The notes beneath the pieces are model-generated. The model ran no database searches, was not told the DNA's origin, and saw only the letters and a program-made list of their open reading frames with translations. 64,000 bases of DNA from Sepiola atlantica (lineage: Eukaryota > Mollusca > Cephalopoda > Sepiida > Sepiolidae), in contig OY744522.1 in NCBI GenBank assembly GCA_963556195.1, positions 42,366,763 to 42,430,762 on the forward strand. The letters are read 5' to 3'. Positions 23,721 to 37,198 of this stretch are shown here, piece after piece; position 1 is the first letter of the stretch, and every line of letters begins with the position of its first letter. A program made the position numbers and the translations under genes.

Positions 23721-25680
23721 AATAGCAATTGCATACAAAGTAACGTCATATACGCATGCACTGTAAAACAATTCCCCCAAAATGCTATTATGCGAACAAA
23801 CACCAGCATGAAAATTCTCCCCTCATCTTATAGCCCTCCACATCTCTAACTCCCTGTACTAAACAACACTTTAAATAACACTCCTACACTAACCAACATC
23901 CCCCGCTAACTAACAACAACCTTGATCTTACCCCTCAAACTCTTTATCTTCTCCAAATAACAATTCCAACTTAATTTTAACCCAGACTTAAGCATGCACA
24001 CCCAAACTACTCCCGATACTACAAATAACACATATACCACAATAACAACCTCATGCAAAATGTAAACTTAAATTGGGGCTTGTGCCTTCCTCATCAAGAC
24101 CAGCATCTCAAACCATATCTACTTTTTCAAACACAATAACAACAATACAACTGGCAACTCTCTATCTAATTTAATGAAAAACTTTAACCGTAAAACACTA
24201 CCTACACCTTACATTGGTCAATATTTAAAAAATCTAGATCCTACACTCTACCATCTGCTTTCTGCCAACTATCTGCATTACAAATATCTATGATTGATAT
24301 AGAAGCTAAAAGCTAAAATATTATTAACTCTCAAAACGAACTTATCTCAAATTGCAGGCACAAACGAACATTTCAATAATTCTTTAATTTGATCATTTGT
24401 AACCTTTTTAACTTCTAACCTTTCCAACATTCCAACTAATCATCCCAATAACAGTGTATTTTTCCCTGTGCACCTAATAATTTTATTATCCCATAATACT
24501 TAACATAAATTGAGAACTAACATTATTCTTCTCCACTCAACTAATCTTCAATCCCCTCTTCTCCAACTCATTAATTCCTATACCCTTTTGCAATTACTAG
24601 CTAACCCCTATTATATACTTATTCATTGCCTCTCTTATCTCCCTTTGCATACAATCTCTCGACTCTGTGGACACAGCGCTCTACGGACAATTCTTTTCTC
24701 ATAGATCCCATAACTCTCACCTTTAACCTGCGCTCCCCGGCTTATTCTATAATGGCCTATTTGCCCCCCTTAAATCTATCTGTAATTTCAATATTCCATG
24801 TTATCACTTCGGTTTCATAATATACCCAATCCCACCTTATAATCCTTATACTTGAACTCATTTGATGCAAACATATTAACGCCGCTCCCAATCCTAGAAT
24901 CAGTAATATATTGCAGTATAGTAATCAGTCACGCCTATCATTTTTAACTAATTGGGAAATATATAATTTGTTTAAACATTAAACTCTGAAATACTATAAA
25001 TGTCCGGATAATTACATCTTAAACACGCAATTTCAAGATTACCAACTGTCTGAGACTTACTTCCCAATTTGAACTCCTAACTGAAGCCATACCAGGCCTG
25101 GCAGTAATTAAATTATATTGTTGCTTACAAGCGAGGAGCTGTAACTCAACTAGCGATTCTCCTACCCTCTTCCTAACATCAGCCAAAGTTTCCTCTGCTA
25201 AACGTTACACTCCTTTCCCACTTTTACTGGGCTCGTCTTCGATTTGAAAATTCTTTCTCAAACCTTAGGTTCGATCGGAGTAACTAAGACCTCTCACCAG
25301 TAATTCGGCCTACTTGAAATATATACAATATTTTAAGCTCAATTCCTTAAAAACTATTATCATTCGCGGTTCACGAATATATTTTAAAATAGCCCTAATT
25401 CTCCAACTTACATCCTAATAAGCGTGTTTTGAACTGAACATCCTTCTGTTGGATTTACTACATTTTGACCATTACTAATGCAGTCTCCACGAAATATATT
25501 TTTCCATCTTTAAATCTTTTGTCACCGGACACTTTGTCAACGGATATTCACCAACTGGACACACTCAATATTTTGATAACCTTTTTATGCACACACTTTT
25601 ACTTTGCATTAATTTATATTGTTTCTGAATTTTTTTCAAATTTAAATTTTTAGCTATTCCCCTGTCAACTTATCAAACTA
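23721..25680. other. Unassigned, probably degraded 3' part of the PLE
   Basis: C-poor plus-strand sequence without readable domains lies between the PLE RT and the hammerhead-like sequence at 25.69 kb. Short plus-strand frames at 24.5-24.8 kb have no recognisable motif. Confidence 0.4.
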
Positions 25681-25687
25681 TGTAATT

Positions 25688-25731
25688 CCTCTGATGATAA
25701 TATTTAAATATTTGAAAAGCCTGGCTTAAGG
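25688..25731 (+). ncRNA. Candidate degenerate hammerhead ribozyme (type I)
   Basis: CTGATGA (25,691-25,697) is followed by a self-complementary AATATTTAAATATT segment (stem II, 5 bp) and GAAA (25,714-25,717). Stem III is AAGC, loop CTG, GCTT, ending in the cleavage-type triplet TTA with the scissile position 25,728/25,729. Stem I is CCT (25,688-25,690) with AGG (25,729-25,731). The first stem II pair is T-T in place of the usual G-C, so activity is doubtful. Position on the same strand, 2 kb downstream of a PLE RT, fits the known association of hammerheads with PLE terminal repeats. Confidence 0.35.
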
Positions 25732-25916
25732 TAAGAAAAATAAATATGTTTTTATCAAGTACACCATTGCACTGAACAATCAGAGATGAAATAGATTTGT
25801 CATTCGCACACTTTTATCTTTCTTCCGTCATATATGATTATAATTGTTCTATATCGTATATTGAGCTAAAATCATTTGACTATAGGTTCAATTCTCTAAA
25901 AGTATACTTTTAGTCT

Positions 25917-25917
<1 letters not shown>
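25708..25917 (+). repeat. Interspersed repeat family B, copy 1
   Basis: TTTGAAAAGCCTGGCTTAAG starts a block also found at 51,981, and TTGCACTGAACAATC onward is shared with 39,094. All three copies run into (AT)n tracts. Because two copies follow PLE coding relics, it may be a PLE 3' terminal sequence (inference). Confidence 0.7.

Positions 25918-25976
<59 letters not shown>
25918..25976. repeat. (AT)n microsatellite
   Basis: AT tract ending family B copy 1; followed by a GA-rich stretch to about 26,045. Confidence 0.96.
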
Positions 25977-25979
<3 letters not shown>

Positions 25980-26045
25980 GATGAGAGAAAGTGAAAGCAA
26001 AAGTAGAGAGGGAGATAGAGAGTGAAGAGTGAGAAAAGGAAGCGA

Positions 26046-27174
26046 GACACGGACATATCCGGGGTGATATGTTTACTAGTATATATAATTTCTCATCCCA
26101 GACATTTAGAAATTTATACAACACAGTCACCATGTTTATTTAAGAGAGTCGGATAATTAATATTTAATTTTTCTATATCGACACCAAGACAGCAATAAAT
26201 ATTTCATTTGTACATTTCAACCATGAAGGGAGCGGGGCGTGTAGCCAAGAGATTTCGTGAAGATCGTATTTGATAAAAATCAAAAAGACTGTCCGGTCAA
26301 GCACCTGGACAGCTATCAACAAAGAACTGACCATTATCTGTCCGCACCCTCCACACCGACATTAATTACTCGTTAGTGACCAAACGATAATTACTAATGG
26401 GTCTTTGATCGTCCCTATTTCAGTTGACCCGGTTTTCTTATCAAGATCGTTGATCGAACATAAATATTCGATTGCTGAGAGTTTGCTGATATTGATAATA
26501 ACCTCTGAAGACACAACTCTCTCCTTTGGGAGATACTTCTTGCTCTTGTAACCCTGCAAAGTATTTTTTTTATTCGTCCTCGCATTTCCATGCGACGATT
26601 TGTCTGCCAGATGCTATTAGGCGAGACAAGATTTAAAACCTGCAGATGTATTTGAGATAAAATAGAAAATTAACAAGAAATATCCCCCAAAAATGACACA
26701 ACGGAGACATTTTTTCGTGAGGTCAGTAGGTCAGAAACACAATCGACAAAAGAATGTTATTTTATTAGAAAAACTGTGATTGGAAATGAGATCGCAGACA
26801 TTACTGAAGGTACTGACGTCGGATGACGTAAACAAAGTCTATTTAACAAGTTTACTTGGTGCCTAGGATAGTGAGTGTCTGACAGATAAAGAGACAAACG
26901 GGAAAAAGGAAAGAATCGATGTGAAAAAAGATTTGTCTTCGCATGTCTATTTGTCCGTTGATAAGGCTTCTGTTAGAAGTAGTATCCTCGTCGCTATCAG
27001 TGCAGATTAAGTAGAAACATCGTCACAAAGGGATCTGTATTGCGCTTGAGTTTAAAATGAGATTTTTGTAATTTATCACGCGTTGTATATAAGGGGGTTT
27101 AGAGGGTTCATGTCATTAAGTAAGTGCAGGATTGCTTAATATAAAAAGAGCCTCACCTCGGTTATCTGCTTTCT

Positions 27175-27176
<2 letters not shown>
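26046..27176. other. Unassigned, relatively complex sequence
   Basis: One of the less AT-extreme parts of the window. A minus-strand open stretch (26,362-26,553) follows an acceptor-like TACTTTGCAG and encodes about 64 residues without a recognisable domain. I see no second exon or donor site that supports it. Confidence 0.4.

Positions 27177-27261
<85 letters not shown>
27177..27261. repeat. (AT)n microsatellite
   Basis: About 85 bp of pure AT dinucleotides. Confidence 0.97.
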
Positions 27262-27263
<2 letters not shown>

Positions 27264-28185
27264 AAATAACACCTTCAAGAAATGCGTAAGCCCTTACCTA
27301 TCTTAAAGAAATTCAAAATTCGAAAAGGTTCGTGTAGTTTTTGATCAGTTGACATTTTATTGTTAAAACAAAACAGAGAAAAGAAAACATTTAAAATTAT
27401 GAACATTTTGCTTTTTAACGTTTTCCTTTTTTCATTAATGATCCACAGACTCAAACTACATTCACATTGTCAGTTCCGTTTTGTACTGAATCAAATATGG
27501 CTTTTGTGTATGCGTGTGTGTGATGTTACAAGCGAACCGTGTTGTCTGCTTAGTGTATGTCCTTAGGAAGATTCGTTCGTCTATCAGTGTGTTCGTCCTT
27601 TAGTTTATCCCCCTTCTTTCTCCCATGTTTCTTCTATCTCAATCAATTAATCTAGCTTACATAATGGTTGACGTAGTTACATGTTTTGTATGTTCCTTGT
27701 CTCCAACTAAGTATATTTTTGGTAGAAAATTAAACGAAACATTCAGGAATTCATTTATTCGAAGCTGACGTCATATAAATTCCTAAAATTATTACGTTTT
27801 ACTATTATAACAAAACGACTCGTATTTTATTAATTTGTTTCAATCTTTTTTCTTTGTCATTAAATATGACGACTAACTTAAACGTATTCTTTCAATAATG
27901 CTACTTAAATATACAAAGTTATTGTTGTGTTTACTTACCTAGTGTGCTTATTATCCTTCTGGAGGTAAAACTGTGTCATTGCACTGAATGTTAAAATGCT
28001 GATGAAGTTAATTTCATACGATAAATATCTTTTACGGGAAGCGGCAACTATTGAATAATGCATTTAAATCATTTCAAGCCGAAAACATCTCTTAGCTTCA
28101 CCATCTGAGAGAGATCTTAATTTCTGGCTGAGCATCTAGAAAAAGATAACTCGCGTTATTGTAAAATAGCAAAGAAAAAGGTTAC

Positions 28186-28187
<2 letters not shown>
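27262..28187. other. Unassigned sequence
   Basis: No supported gene or repeat unit. A 68-codon plus-strand frame at 27,360 has no recognisable motif. Confidence 0.4.

Positions 28188-28256
<69 letters not shown>
28188..28256. repeat. (AT)n microsatellite
   Basis: Pure AT tract abutting the 5' end of family A copy 1. Confidence 0.97.
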
Positions 28257-28259
<3 letters not shown>

Positions 28260-28858
28260 GGTAGACGCGAGAGCGCTCTATCCCTTTAATAGACCAAAAA
28301 TGGCCTATGCTGGAAATCTGATTTCTTTGATCAATCATAACTCAAAAACCAATAAACCAAATTAGTTAAAACTTTGCACAAAATTTGTATTTGATAGGTT
28401 CTATAAGTGTGTAGAATTTCAGCATCATTAGTCAAGGCAACTCAGAGATCCAGAAAGTTCAATCATGAAATCATATTATCTGTGTGTACGTACGTAGTAC
28501 GTACGTACATATGTGTCACCCTGTATCTCATCAACTATTTGATGAGTTCAGCTGATTTCTGGCAGAAATAGAGGTTCTAGGGTCTAGTTGATCGCATATT
28601 AATTTCAGTTTACCATATACCTTAGTTTTCCAGAAAATTAAAAAAAAACTTAAAAATTGCCAGTATTCATACATATATCAGTTATTATGAGAAGGCATTG
28701 TATTGAGGCATAGCCTTTAGAAAAGTAGTGACATTCCATGAAAAATGGCAGTATACTGAAATCATATGCCTTAATAGGGTTGAGATGAAAATTCATATAC
28801 ACTAAATGTACAAAAGCAAGGAAATTACCATTTGGAATGTACATTTGAAATTACAGGT
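28257..28858 (+). repeat. Interspersed repeat family A, copy 1
   Basis: Starts directly after (AT)n with GCGAGAGCGCTCTATCCC and shares ATCATAACTCAAAAACCAAT, TAGAATTTCAGCATCATTAG and a (GTAC)n block with copies at 31.2 and 48.5 kb. Its last about 100 bp (28,731-28,830) is the reverse complement of the tail of copy 2 (31,838-31,936). No coding capacity. Behaves like a non-autonomous element of unknown class. Confidence 0.85.
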
Positions 28859-29166
28859 TTATTTATGCATACATATATGTATTTTAAATATTAAAATAAA
28901 ATATATATGTACGTATAATTATATGCTGACATTTTGCACACTTATTTCTGACACTTTACATATTTGCATATATTTCCCTCCATTCGAACCCTACCACTAT
29001 ATATATTCCCCAATTATATGACCTTCCCGTGTTTTATCATTTTTAGCACACTTTTCACCCGCTCTTAAAAAAGCGCACATACCATAAGGCGAAACATTGA
29101 GCTTATGGGTCTTCCACTGTTCCATTTTTAATTGCATCCCGTCGGATTGTTTTATCCATTTATCTA

Positions 29167-29168
<2 letters not shown>

Positions 29169-29235
<67 letters not shown>

Positions 29236-29250
29236 AGGTGTGTGTGTGTT
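29169..29250. repeat. (AT)n-(GT)n microsatellite
   Basis: About 52 bp AT followed by GT repeats. Confidence 0.96.
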
Positions 29251-29321
29251 CTAATTCAACATTTAAAGTTTTTCAAATATAGAATTATTTTATAACATTA
29301 AGTCAGCTGAAGCTCTATTGT

Positions 29322-29862
29322 GCGTTGCCTAATGTTCCGTTGCCTTATTTTCCGTTGACTAATTTTCCGTTGACTAATTTTCCGTTGCTTAATTTTTTGT
29401 TGCTAATTTTCTGTAGCCTAATTTTCCGTTGCCTAATTTTCCGTTGCCTAATTTTCTGTTGCCTAATTTTCCGTCGCCTTATTTTCCGTTGCCTAATTTT
29501 CCGTTGCCTACTTTTCCGTTGCCTTATTTTCCGTTGCCTTATTTTCCGTTGCCTAATTTTCCGTTTCCTAATTTTCCGTTGTCTAATTTTTATTTGCTTA
29601 ATTTTTCGTTGCCTAATATTCTGTTGCGTAATTTTCCGTTGATTTATTTTCCGTTGCCTAATTTTCCGTTGTCTAATTTTCCGTTGCCTACTTACCGTTG
29701 CCTAATTTTCTGTTGCCTAATTTTCCGTTGCCTTATTTTCCGTTGCCTTATTTTCCGTTGCCTTATTTTCCGTTGCCTAATTTTCCGTTGCCTAATGTTC
29801 CGTTGCCTAATTTTCCGTTGCCTAATTTTCCGTTTCCTTATTTTCCGTTGCCTTATTTTCCA
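29322..29862. repeat. 15-bp minisatellite (TTGCCTAATTTTCCG)n, ~36 copies
   Basis: Unit TTGCCTAATTTTCCG with variants (TTATTTT, GACTAATTTT, CTGTTG). The 15-bp period is divisible by three, so two plus frames stay open and give periodic FPLPN and CLIFR peptides, which I regard as non-functional. Confidence 0.97.
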
Positions 29863-30634
<772 letters not shown>

Positions 30635-30816
30635 ATTATGGCAGATTAATCAGCCAATTCCCCACCGAAACAAAGACACTGATTCGGCAAATGGAAAGGA
30701 TCCACACAAGGATATCCAGACATAAGTTGTCTGTCATATTCAAGAACAGTTTATTTAAAAACTTTCTAAAGATAATGTATTTAAAGAAATAATATATCAG
30801 TACAATACTTAAAAAC

Positions 30817-30994
30817 ATGTGGTGGGTTTGTGACGTAAAAATAGTTTTTTCTGTTTTGTTTAGTCAAACGAAACATAGTCGTAATGAATTAAACATATGT
30901 GTAGCAATTTGAATACTAATGACTATATTTCGTTTGAAAATCACATCAAGAAAATAAAGAATTCATTTAACGTCACAAACGCAACACATATTTT
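30817..30994. repeat. Imperfect inverted repeat, arms ~60 bp
   Basis: The left arm (30,817-30,875; TGTGGTGGGTTTGTGACGTA to GTCAAACGAAA) is the imperfect reverse complement of 30,932-30,994 (CGTTTGAAAATCACATC to AACGTCACAAACGCAACACA). The sequence downstream carries AAGGCGAAACGTTGATGA (31,055-31,072), a motif style common beside PLE ends. Confidence 0.6.
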
Positions 30995-31135
30995 CATATA
31001 TTGCACTTGAATGTTATTTATTAAAATCAATTATCTTGAGGTATTGAAATAAAGGCGAAACGTTGATGAATATATAACTAATTTTGGTTAATCCTTTTTC
31101 ATTTTCCATCTCGTTGGAATATAATTTTCATAATT

Positions 31136-31137
<2 letters not shown>

Positions 31138-31210
<73 letters not shown>
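31138..31210. repeat. (AT)n microsatellite
   Basis: Pure AT tract abutting family A copy 2. Confidence 0.97.
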
Positions 31211-31213
<3 letters not shown>

Positions 31214-31940
31214 GGGAGGCGAGATAGCGCTCTATCCCTTAATAGACTTTAAAAACGACCTATGCTAGAAATCTCATTTCTTTGATCAGTCATAACTCAA
31301 AAACCAACAAACCAAATTAGTTAAAACTTTGCACAAAATTTTCATTTGATAGGTTCTATAAGTGTGTAGAATTTCAGCATCATTAGTCAAGGCAACCCAG
31401 AGACCCAGAAAAGTCAGGAGTGATTTTGTGTTATCCGTGTGTACGTACGTACGTACATGTGTGCCTCCCTGTATCTCATCAACTATTTGATGGATTCAGC
31501 TGATTTTTGGCAGCGATAGAGGTTATAGGGTCTAGTTGATATACCTTAGTTTTCCAGAAAATTAAAAAAAACTTTAAAATTACCATTGTCATGAGGCATA
31601 GCCTTTACAAAAGTAGTGACATTCCATGATAAATGCCAGTATACTGAAATCATATGCTTTTAATCGGGTTATGACTACATATCAACCAAGCCATTTCATT
31701 ATCACATCACTACAGTATAAATCTCTATGCATGAGTGGATGAAGTGTGTGAAGTGCGCTGAAAAAAAATTCCTACCAGTAAAATACATAGCCCTGTTGTG
31801 CTCGCATACCCTTAATGACAATAAAAGTGTAAACATTTGGGAATTTCCTTGCTTTTGTACATTTAGTGTATATGAATTTTCATCTTAACCCTATTAAGGG
31901 CAAATGATTTCAGTATACTGGCATTTATCATGGAATATAC
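31211..31940 (+). repeat. Interspersed repeat family A, copy 2 (with terminal foldback)
   Basis: Begins with the hairpin TTAAGGGA...TCCCTTAA around 31,210-31,242. The body matches copies 1 and 3. The inverted pair 31,621-31,659 (ATTCCATGATAAATGCCAGT) and 31,899-31,936 makes the last about 320 bp a foldback. The 3' end runs into a short (AT)n. Confidence 0.87.
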
Positions 31941-32173
31941 ATATATATATATATATATGAAAATCCAATACTAAATACAGTTTAACACAGGTTGACATAA
32001 TAATAAAAGAACTAAGATTTAACCGGTTACGTTCAGATATATGGACGTCTTAAGAAAAAGTGAAAAGCCGTTTTTTTAAAGACGTTCGCTAATCAGTAGG
32101 AAATCCGTTTCTTCTTGCTTTTTATTGTTTTTCGTTCTGTTTTTAATATATGATAAATCGTTTATATTATCCT

Positions 32174-32175
<2 letters not shown>

Positions 32176-32260
<85 letters not shown>
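32176..32260. repeat. (AC)n-(AT)n microsatellite
   Basis: About 43 bp AC followed by about 42 bp AT. Confidence 0.97.
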
Positions 32261-32268
<8 letters not shown>

Positions 32269-34980
32269 GTTTGGTCATTAAATTATTAACTGAACGAAGT
32301 TTTTACTCGAGATTTAAGAGGTTGTTGTAATCCCTATTTATAAAATTATTGGATGTAAGTAGCTTGAAAAACATTTAATCGATTCAGACATTTGTATTCA
32401 ATAGTTTAAATACTTCCATATAAATTCCAAATTCAGAACAGTCATGAGATAATTATTTTTTTTTAACTATTAACAAAATATTAAAATAGCTTACGTCTTA
32501 ACGAAAGAAACCGAAGTACATTATGATGGATTTTATTTCGTAATATAATTTTTATTTAATATTTTTTCATAATATATAATAATGCGAAAAGATGATACAA
32601 GAACCGTGTTCTTAGAACGAACACTTAACTTAGAAAACCGATTGTATTTGCTTTAAAAACACACTAAATATGTTATTATATGTATTTAAAAATATTATTT
32701 AGGGGGTTTCTATCTAAAACTATATTCCCCTCAAGAATACTTAACGAAAACAAAAAAAAAAATTAATATAGAGTGGATGACCAGTTTTGTATATACGTAA
32801 AATGATTATCATTTCCGAACCATTCTAACCTTTTAGGGATGTTTACTAATTTTTTTTTACCACTAACCATAAGTTAAACTGACAAAGTCGTAAACCCATG
32901 CGTCATCGCTTAAAAAATGTACCCCACTAAAAAGATAGACGCACATAATTTATCTCCCATAGACAAATACACATTTCTGGTTAACTGGTCTAAAACGCTA
33001 GATTTCTTTCGGAAAGTGGAGCTCATTTGACGTAAAAGAAATGTGTGAAACTTATCCTCTATTCTAAAGTCTTAAATAAATCCTTTTATATTTAATTTCT
33101 TAAGATAATTATCAATATTTATCAGTAATTTTTTTTCTTGACAAAAATGTTTTTTATTTCATTTTTACACATTTTTCCGGTACTTTGTAAATACTTCATT
33201 ATTAGGAAATTATCGATGCTTGTTTTTCTTCGCCAATTTGCAATTATAACTTTTTGTTGTGAAAGAAAACAAATGTATTATTAGAGCTCTGCCCCCTATG
33301 CTAATACACACAGAAGAAATATGTGTTTCTCCTTTTTTTAGGCGATTACACGTAAACAGCCTGAAAAACTTAATCGCAAAAAAAAATAAACAACAAAAAA
33401 TCAGTTTCGCATATAGATTTAACGTAAAATGTTAACCCCTTTTCGGGCCAGACAGTGTTTAAAGTACATGTAACTAATTTTGTTTGCCTTTAATCATGGG
33501 CATATTAATGTTTTTGACCAAACTTTAGTATAAAATATGTCATTGTTAAAAGTCATAAAAACACGCCTCCTTCCTACTACTAACCCAACGCCCGGGTGGT
33601 AATCCGAAAGGTAATGCGATAACGTGTGGTTTATCATTTTGCCGGTCGGACGTAGGGTTAGTGTTTAAAAATATAGTAAAGTGTCCTAAAAAGTAAGAAT
33701 GGGCCGGAAATGAGTAATCACTTTACGTTGAATTTATATGCGTAACAAACCCTCCACTGTGAATTCTAAAATAATTGAGTTTTTGTCAATGTGTTCACAC
33801 ATTATCGCCTGGAAAAAGTAGAATCTTAGTTTGGGGTGGGTGGGGAAAGATGTACTTTTAAATGTAGACATGCTTTATTTTTTAATTTCACAAATTTCTA
33901 AATCTTTTCACCTTTAGTGTTGTATCCAAGAATTTTATAAACTTTTTGTGGGATGTTTCTGAATTTCGTCCAGATTACCGAGTTCAACAGCAATATTCAC
34001 GAGTTAAAAAAATACACCTGAAGAAGGCCAGAGGTTACAGCGACATTAATGTTGTGATGATAACACTCACAATGAGAACAGTAGACCGAATAATCGAAAT
34101 TATACAAATCATTGTGAGATTTTCATCTATATTTTCCACGTGTGCAAAAACATAAAAATATACAATAAAACATTAATTATTTCAGATGATATATACGCGG
34201 TGACCAGACAACGACAAAAGTCAAAACAGCGGCGACGAAATAAAAACACTTGTAACGATTCACCCCGAACGTTTTACAATGTTTTGATATTAAACTGTAA
34301 ACTCTGAGAGGTGTCATATAGACGTTTAGCAAATAGGTGTGTAAATAAATGTTAACATTTCAAAAGGTTTGATAAGCGAATAGCCAATGAACTATATGAT
34401 ATTTACTCTGTTTACCATACTTTACCAATAAAACATTAGACTCCAAGAGTCAATTCTAAATCCGAAAATAGGATTTTAAACCTGACTTAGTCTTATGTTG
34501 TAAATAAACAATTTTCTACTAAATAAATACATCGTGTTTGTTTCATATTTATTGTCAAGAACAAAATTTAGAAGAATAATGTTCGGAATCAGAAAATAAG
34601 GCTTATATTTTGTCAATTCGGATACCGACTACTATTCCGATTAATCGTCCCAACACTAATATATAAAGGTATTTTAGCTTTTTTAATGCATCTTTAATTT
34701 CTATAAAATTGTATATGCTAACTATCATATTGCTGAATAGTTATTAGTATAGTGTTTTAATAGTATTATTATATTATTACTATTATTATTTCATAGTTGT
34801 CTCAACTTTTGGATGTTTTAGTAAGTGTTTTCTTTTTTGAACATCAAGTCAATTCCCTTGACCTTAAACATTCAAGCTGTACCTAAACACTTTCGCTGTT
34901 CCAAACAGAACGAGAAAAATGTCTCGTCAATCTGTTAAAGCCATTTATGGTGGCTTTTCGTTATGGTTTAAAGCGTTCCA
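32261..34980. other. Unassigned AT-rich sequence, 2.7 kb
   Basis: I see no coding exon, RNA gene or repeat relationship to other parts of the window. It is the largest block without recognised repeats and may be single copy. Confidence 0.45.
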
Positions 34981-34989
34981 ATTACAACG

Positions 34990-35940
34990 GGAATCACCTT
35001 TACTTCTTTGCATTTCCATAGTCTAATTCCCATTTTAGGTCTTGATAGGTATTTATATGTTCGTGTTCTTTCTCCTGCACGCTGGTATCGAAGAGGCAGG
35101 CTATATCAATGATTAAGAAAGTTATTTTGTTTTTGTTTAAAAAGATTAAGTCGGGGTTGGAATGTTCTAGAACCTTATCAGTTTGTATGCGCATGTCTCA
35201 AAGAAGTTTGACATTGTCGTTCTCCTGTGCCACTTCTGGCTTATGCTCAAACCACTTCCCATTGTTGTCCAATTCATAAACTTTTCATATATTCCAGTGC
35301 AGTACCTGAGCGACTTTGTCGTGTCTCCATTTTTATACTGGTGTTGTGCTAGCATTATGCATTCAGATACAATATGCGCGAAGGGTTCTTCCCTTTCATT
35401 ACACAATCGGCATATCGGTGATTCTGTAGTTTTGTCAATGTAATGTTCGGTGAACACAGTGCGGGTGTTTTTTTCCTGGGCTGCCATTAAGGTACTTTCA
35501 GTAGATCTTTTGAGATCACCCTTGACCAACCAATTGCAACTGTCATTGTCTCTTATAGAATACACTGTGTAGTTCTTTCCAGATAATTTTAACATTCTCC
35601 CTTGTGACCTCTTTTCACTTCACGAAGAAGAATCTCATTACTTTCAGAAATATATTAAGATAGACAACCTTCTTCTATATTCACAACATCTTCAACCCTA
35701 ATAGACCTCGACCACCTTCCTTTCTAGGTAGATACAATCGATCTGCACCTTCTTCTATTGCAAACGCTCCATAAATTGTAAGCATCTTCTGTGTTTATGT
35801 ATCCCAACATTTTACTTCATCCACATTCCCGTTAAGTATACTGGCAGTATATCGAATGATAGCTACTGTTCTGGCATTGATAGCATAGATTGTATTTCGA
35901 CTGTAGACGTGTGATTTAAGAATACTCAATACTCTTCTGT
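34990..35940 (-). pseudogene. LINE 3' end with CCHC knuckle and restriction-like endonuclease (R2-type)
   Basis: On the minus strand, 35,930-35,600 reads RVLSILKSHVYSRNTIYAIN, YTASILNGNVDEV and ADRLYLPRKEGGRGLLGL (RT C-terminal/thumb). Then 35,595-35,167 holds the zinc knuckle CRLCNEREEPFAHIVSEC (C-x2-C-x8-H-x4-C). After a frameshift near 35,200, RIQTDKVLEHSNPDLIF leads into a PD-x13-D motif (PDLIFLNKNKITFLIID) and YQDLKWEL. A CCHC knuckle followed by PD...D is the restriction-like endonuclease arrangement of early-branching LINEs such as R2/R4/NeSL. Stops near 35,790 and 35,680 and the frameshift show it is dead. It is truncated upstream by the (TTA)n tract. Confidence 0.82.
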
Positions 35941-35991
35941 TGTACTCAGCTGTGACCTGGTTTTTCATTTCCGATTATTTTTATGTACTAT

Positions 35992-35993
35992 TA

Positions 35994-36045
<52 letters not shown>

Positions 36046-36049
36046 GTTA

Positions 36050-36116
<67 letters not shown>

Positions 36117-36190
36117 CATAATGAGTATTGTCGTCGTAAGGGTAATGTTTTATTATTAAGATTTTTATTATCATCATTATTATTATTATT
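35992..36190. repeat. (TTA)n microsatellite
   Basis: About 195 bp of TTA triplets with a few substitutions. Poly-Tyr and poly-Asn open frames are artefacts. Confidence 0.97.
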
Positions 36191-36562
36191 TATTAAATTA
36201 TTTACTTTTATATATATTTGTGAAATAATAGCTGAAGTGTTTCTATATTTGATTATTGGGGTAGTGGTAAATTGATCAGTACCACTATAGAGAGTCATGC
36301 ATGTTATAGCCGTTCCGTTTTTTAATGTCTGAAACAGTTAAAAAGAAAACAGCTTATGATCTTTGTTTCCGTTTTCACAATTTTAGTTAAGCTTCCCTGA
36401 TTATGTTCACTGTTTAATCCACTTTTGTATTTGTAAATTTCCAAGCGGTAAGTCAGCTTATGCAAGTGCTACATCTGCGATATGTTGGATTTAGTTAGTA
36501 TCCCTGGGAATTTAAATTGCATTTTCTTTCTTTGTTTAAAATGACGCAAAGCTTCTTTAGAC

Positions 36563-36563
<1 letters not shown>

Positions 36564-36617
<54 letters not shown>

Positions 36618-36636
36618 AATATGCGCGTGTGTGTGA

Positions 36637-36668
<32 letters not shown>

Positions 36669-36701
36669 CTGTATATATATATGTATACATATATGTGAGT
36701 T

Positions 36702-36732
<31 letters not shown>

Positions 36733-36978
36733 CTGTGCATATATATATGTAGATATATGCATATATATGTATGCATATATATATATATATTTATATATAT
36801 ATATATATCTGTGCATATATATGTATGTATATATATATATGCATATATATGTATTCATATATATATATATATCTGTGCATATATATGTATGTATATATAT
36901 GCATATATATGTATGCATATAAATATATATATATATCTGTGCATATATATGTATGTATATATGCATATATATGTATGC

Positions 36979-37010
<32 letters not shown>

Positions 37011-37117
37011 GCATATATATATGCATATATATCTGTGCATATATATATATATATATATATATGTGTGCATATATATGTATCTGTGCATATGTATATATAT
37101 ATGTATGTATATATATA

Positions 37118-37197
<80 letters not shown>
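36564..37197. repeat. Complex AT satellite with ~70-bp periodic CTGTGCAT motif
   Basis: AT dinucleotides punctuated by ATCTGTGCATATATATGTATG units. CTGTGCAT recurs near 36,733, 36,808, 36,872, 36,937, 37,032 and 37,081, giving a loose 65-95 bp higher-order period. It ends with about 75 bp of pure (AT)n. Confidence 0.93.

Positions 37198-37198
<1 letters not shown>

Noticed and set aside
26362..26553. Minus-strand exon after an acceptor-like TACTTTGCAG
   Set aside because: No recognisable domain, no partner exon and modest coding character; less convincing than 41,104-41,253.
35940..36298. Poly-Tyr and poly-Asn open frames
   Set aside because: Translation of (TTA)n; no sequence outside the repeat supports a gene.
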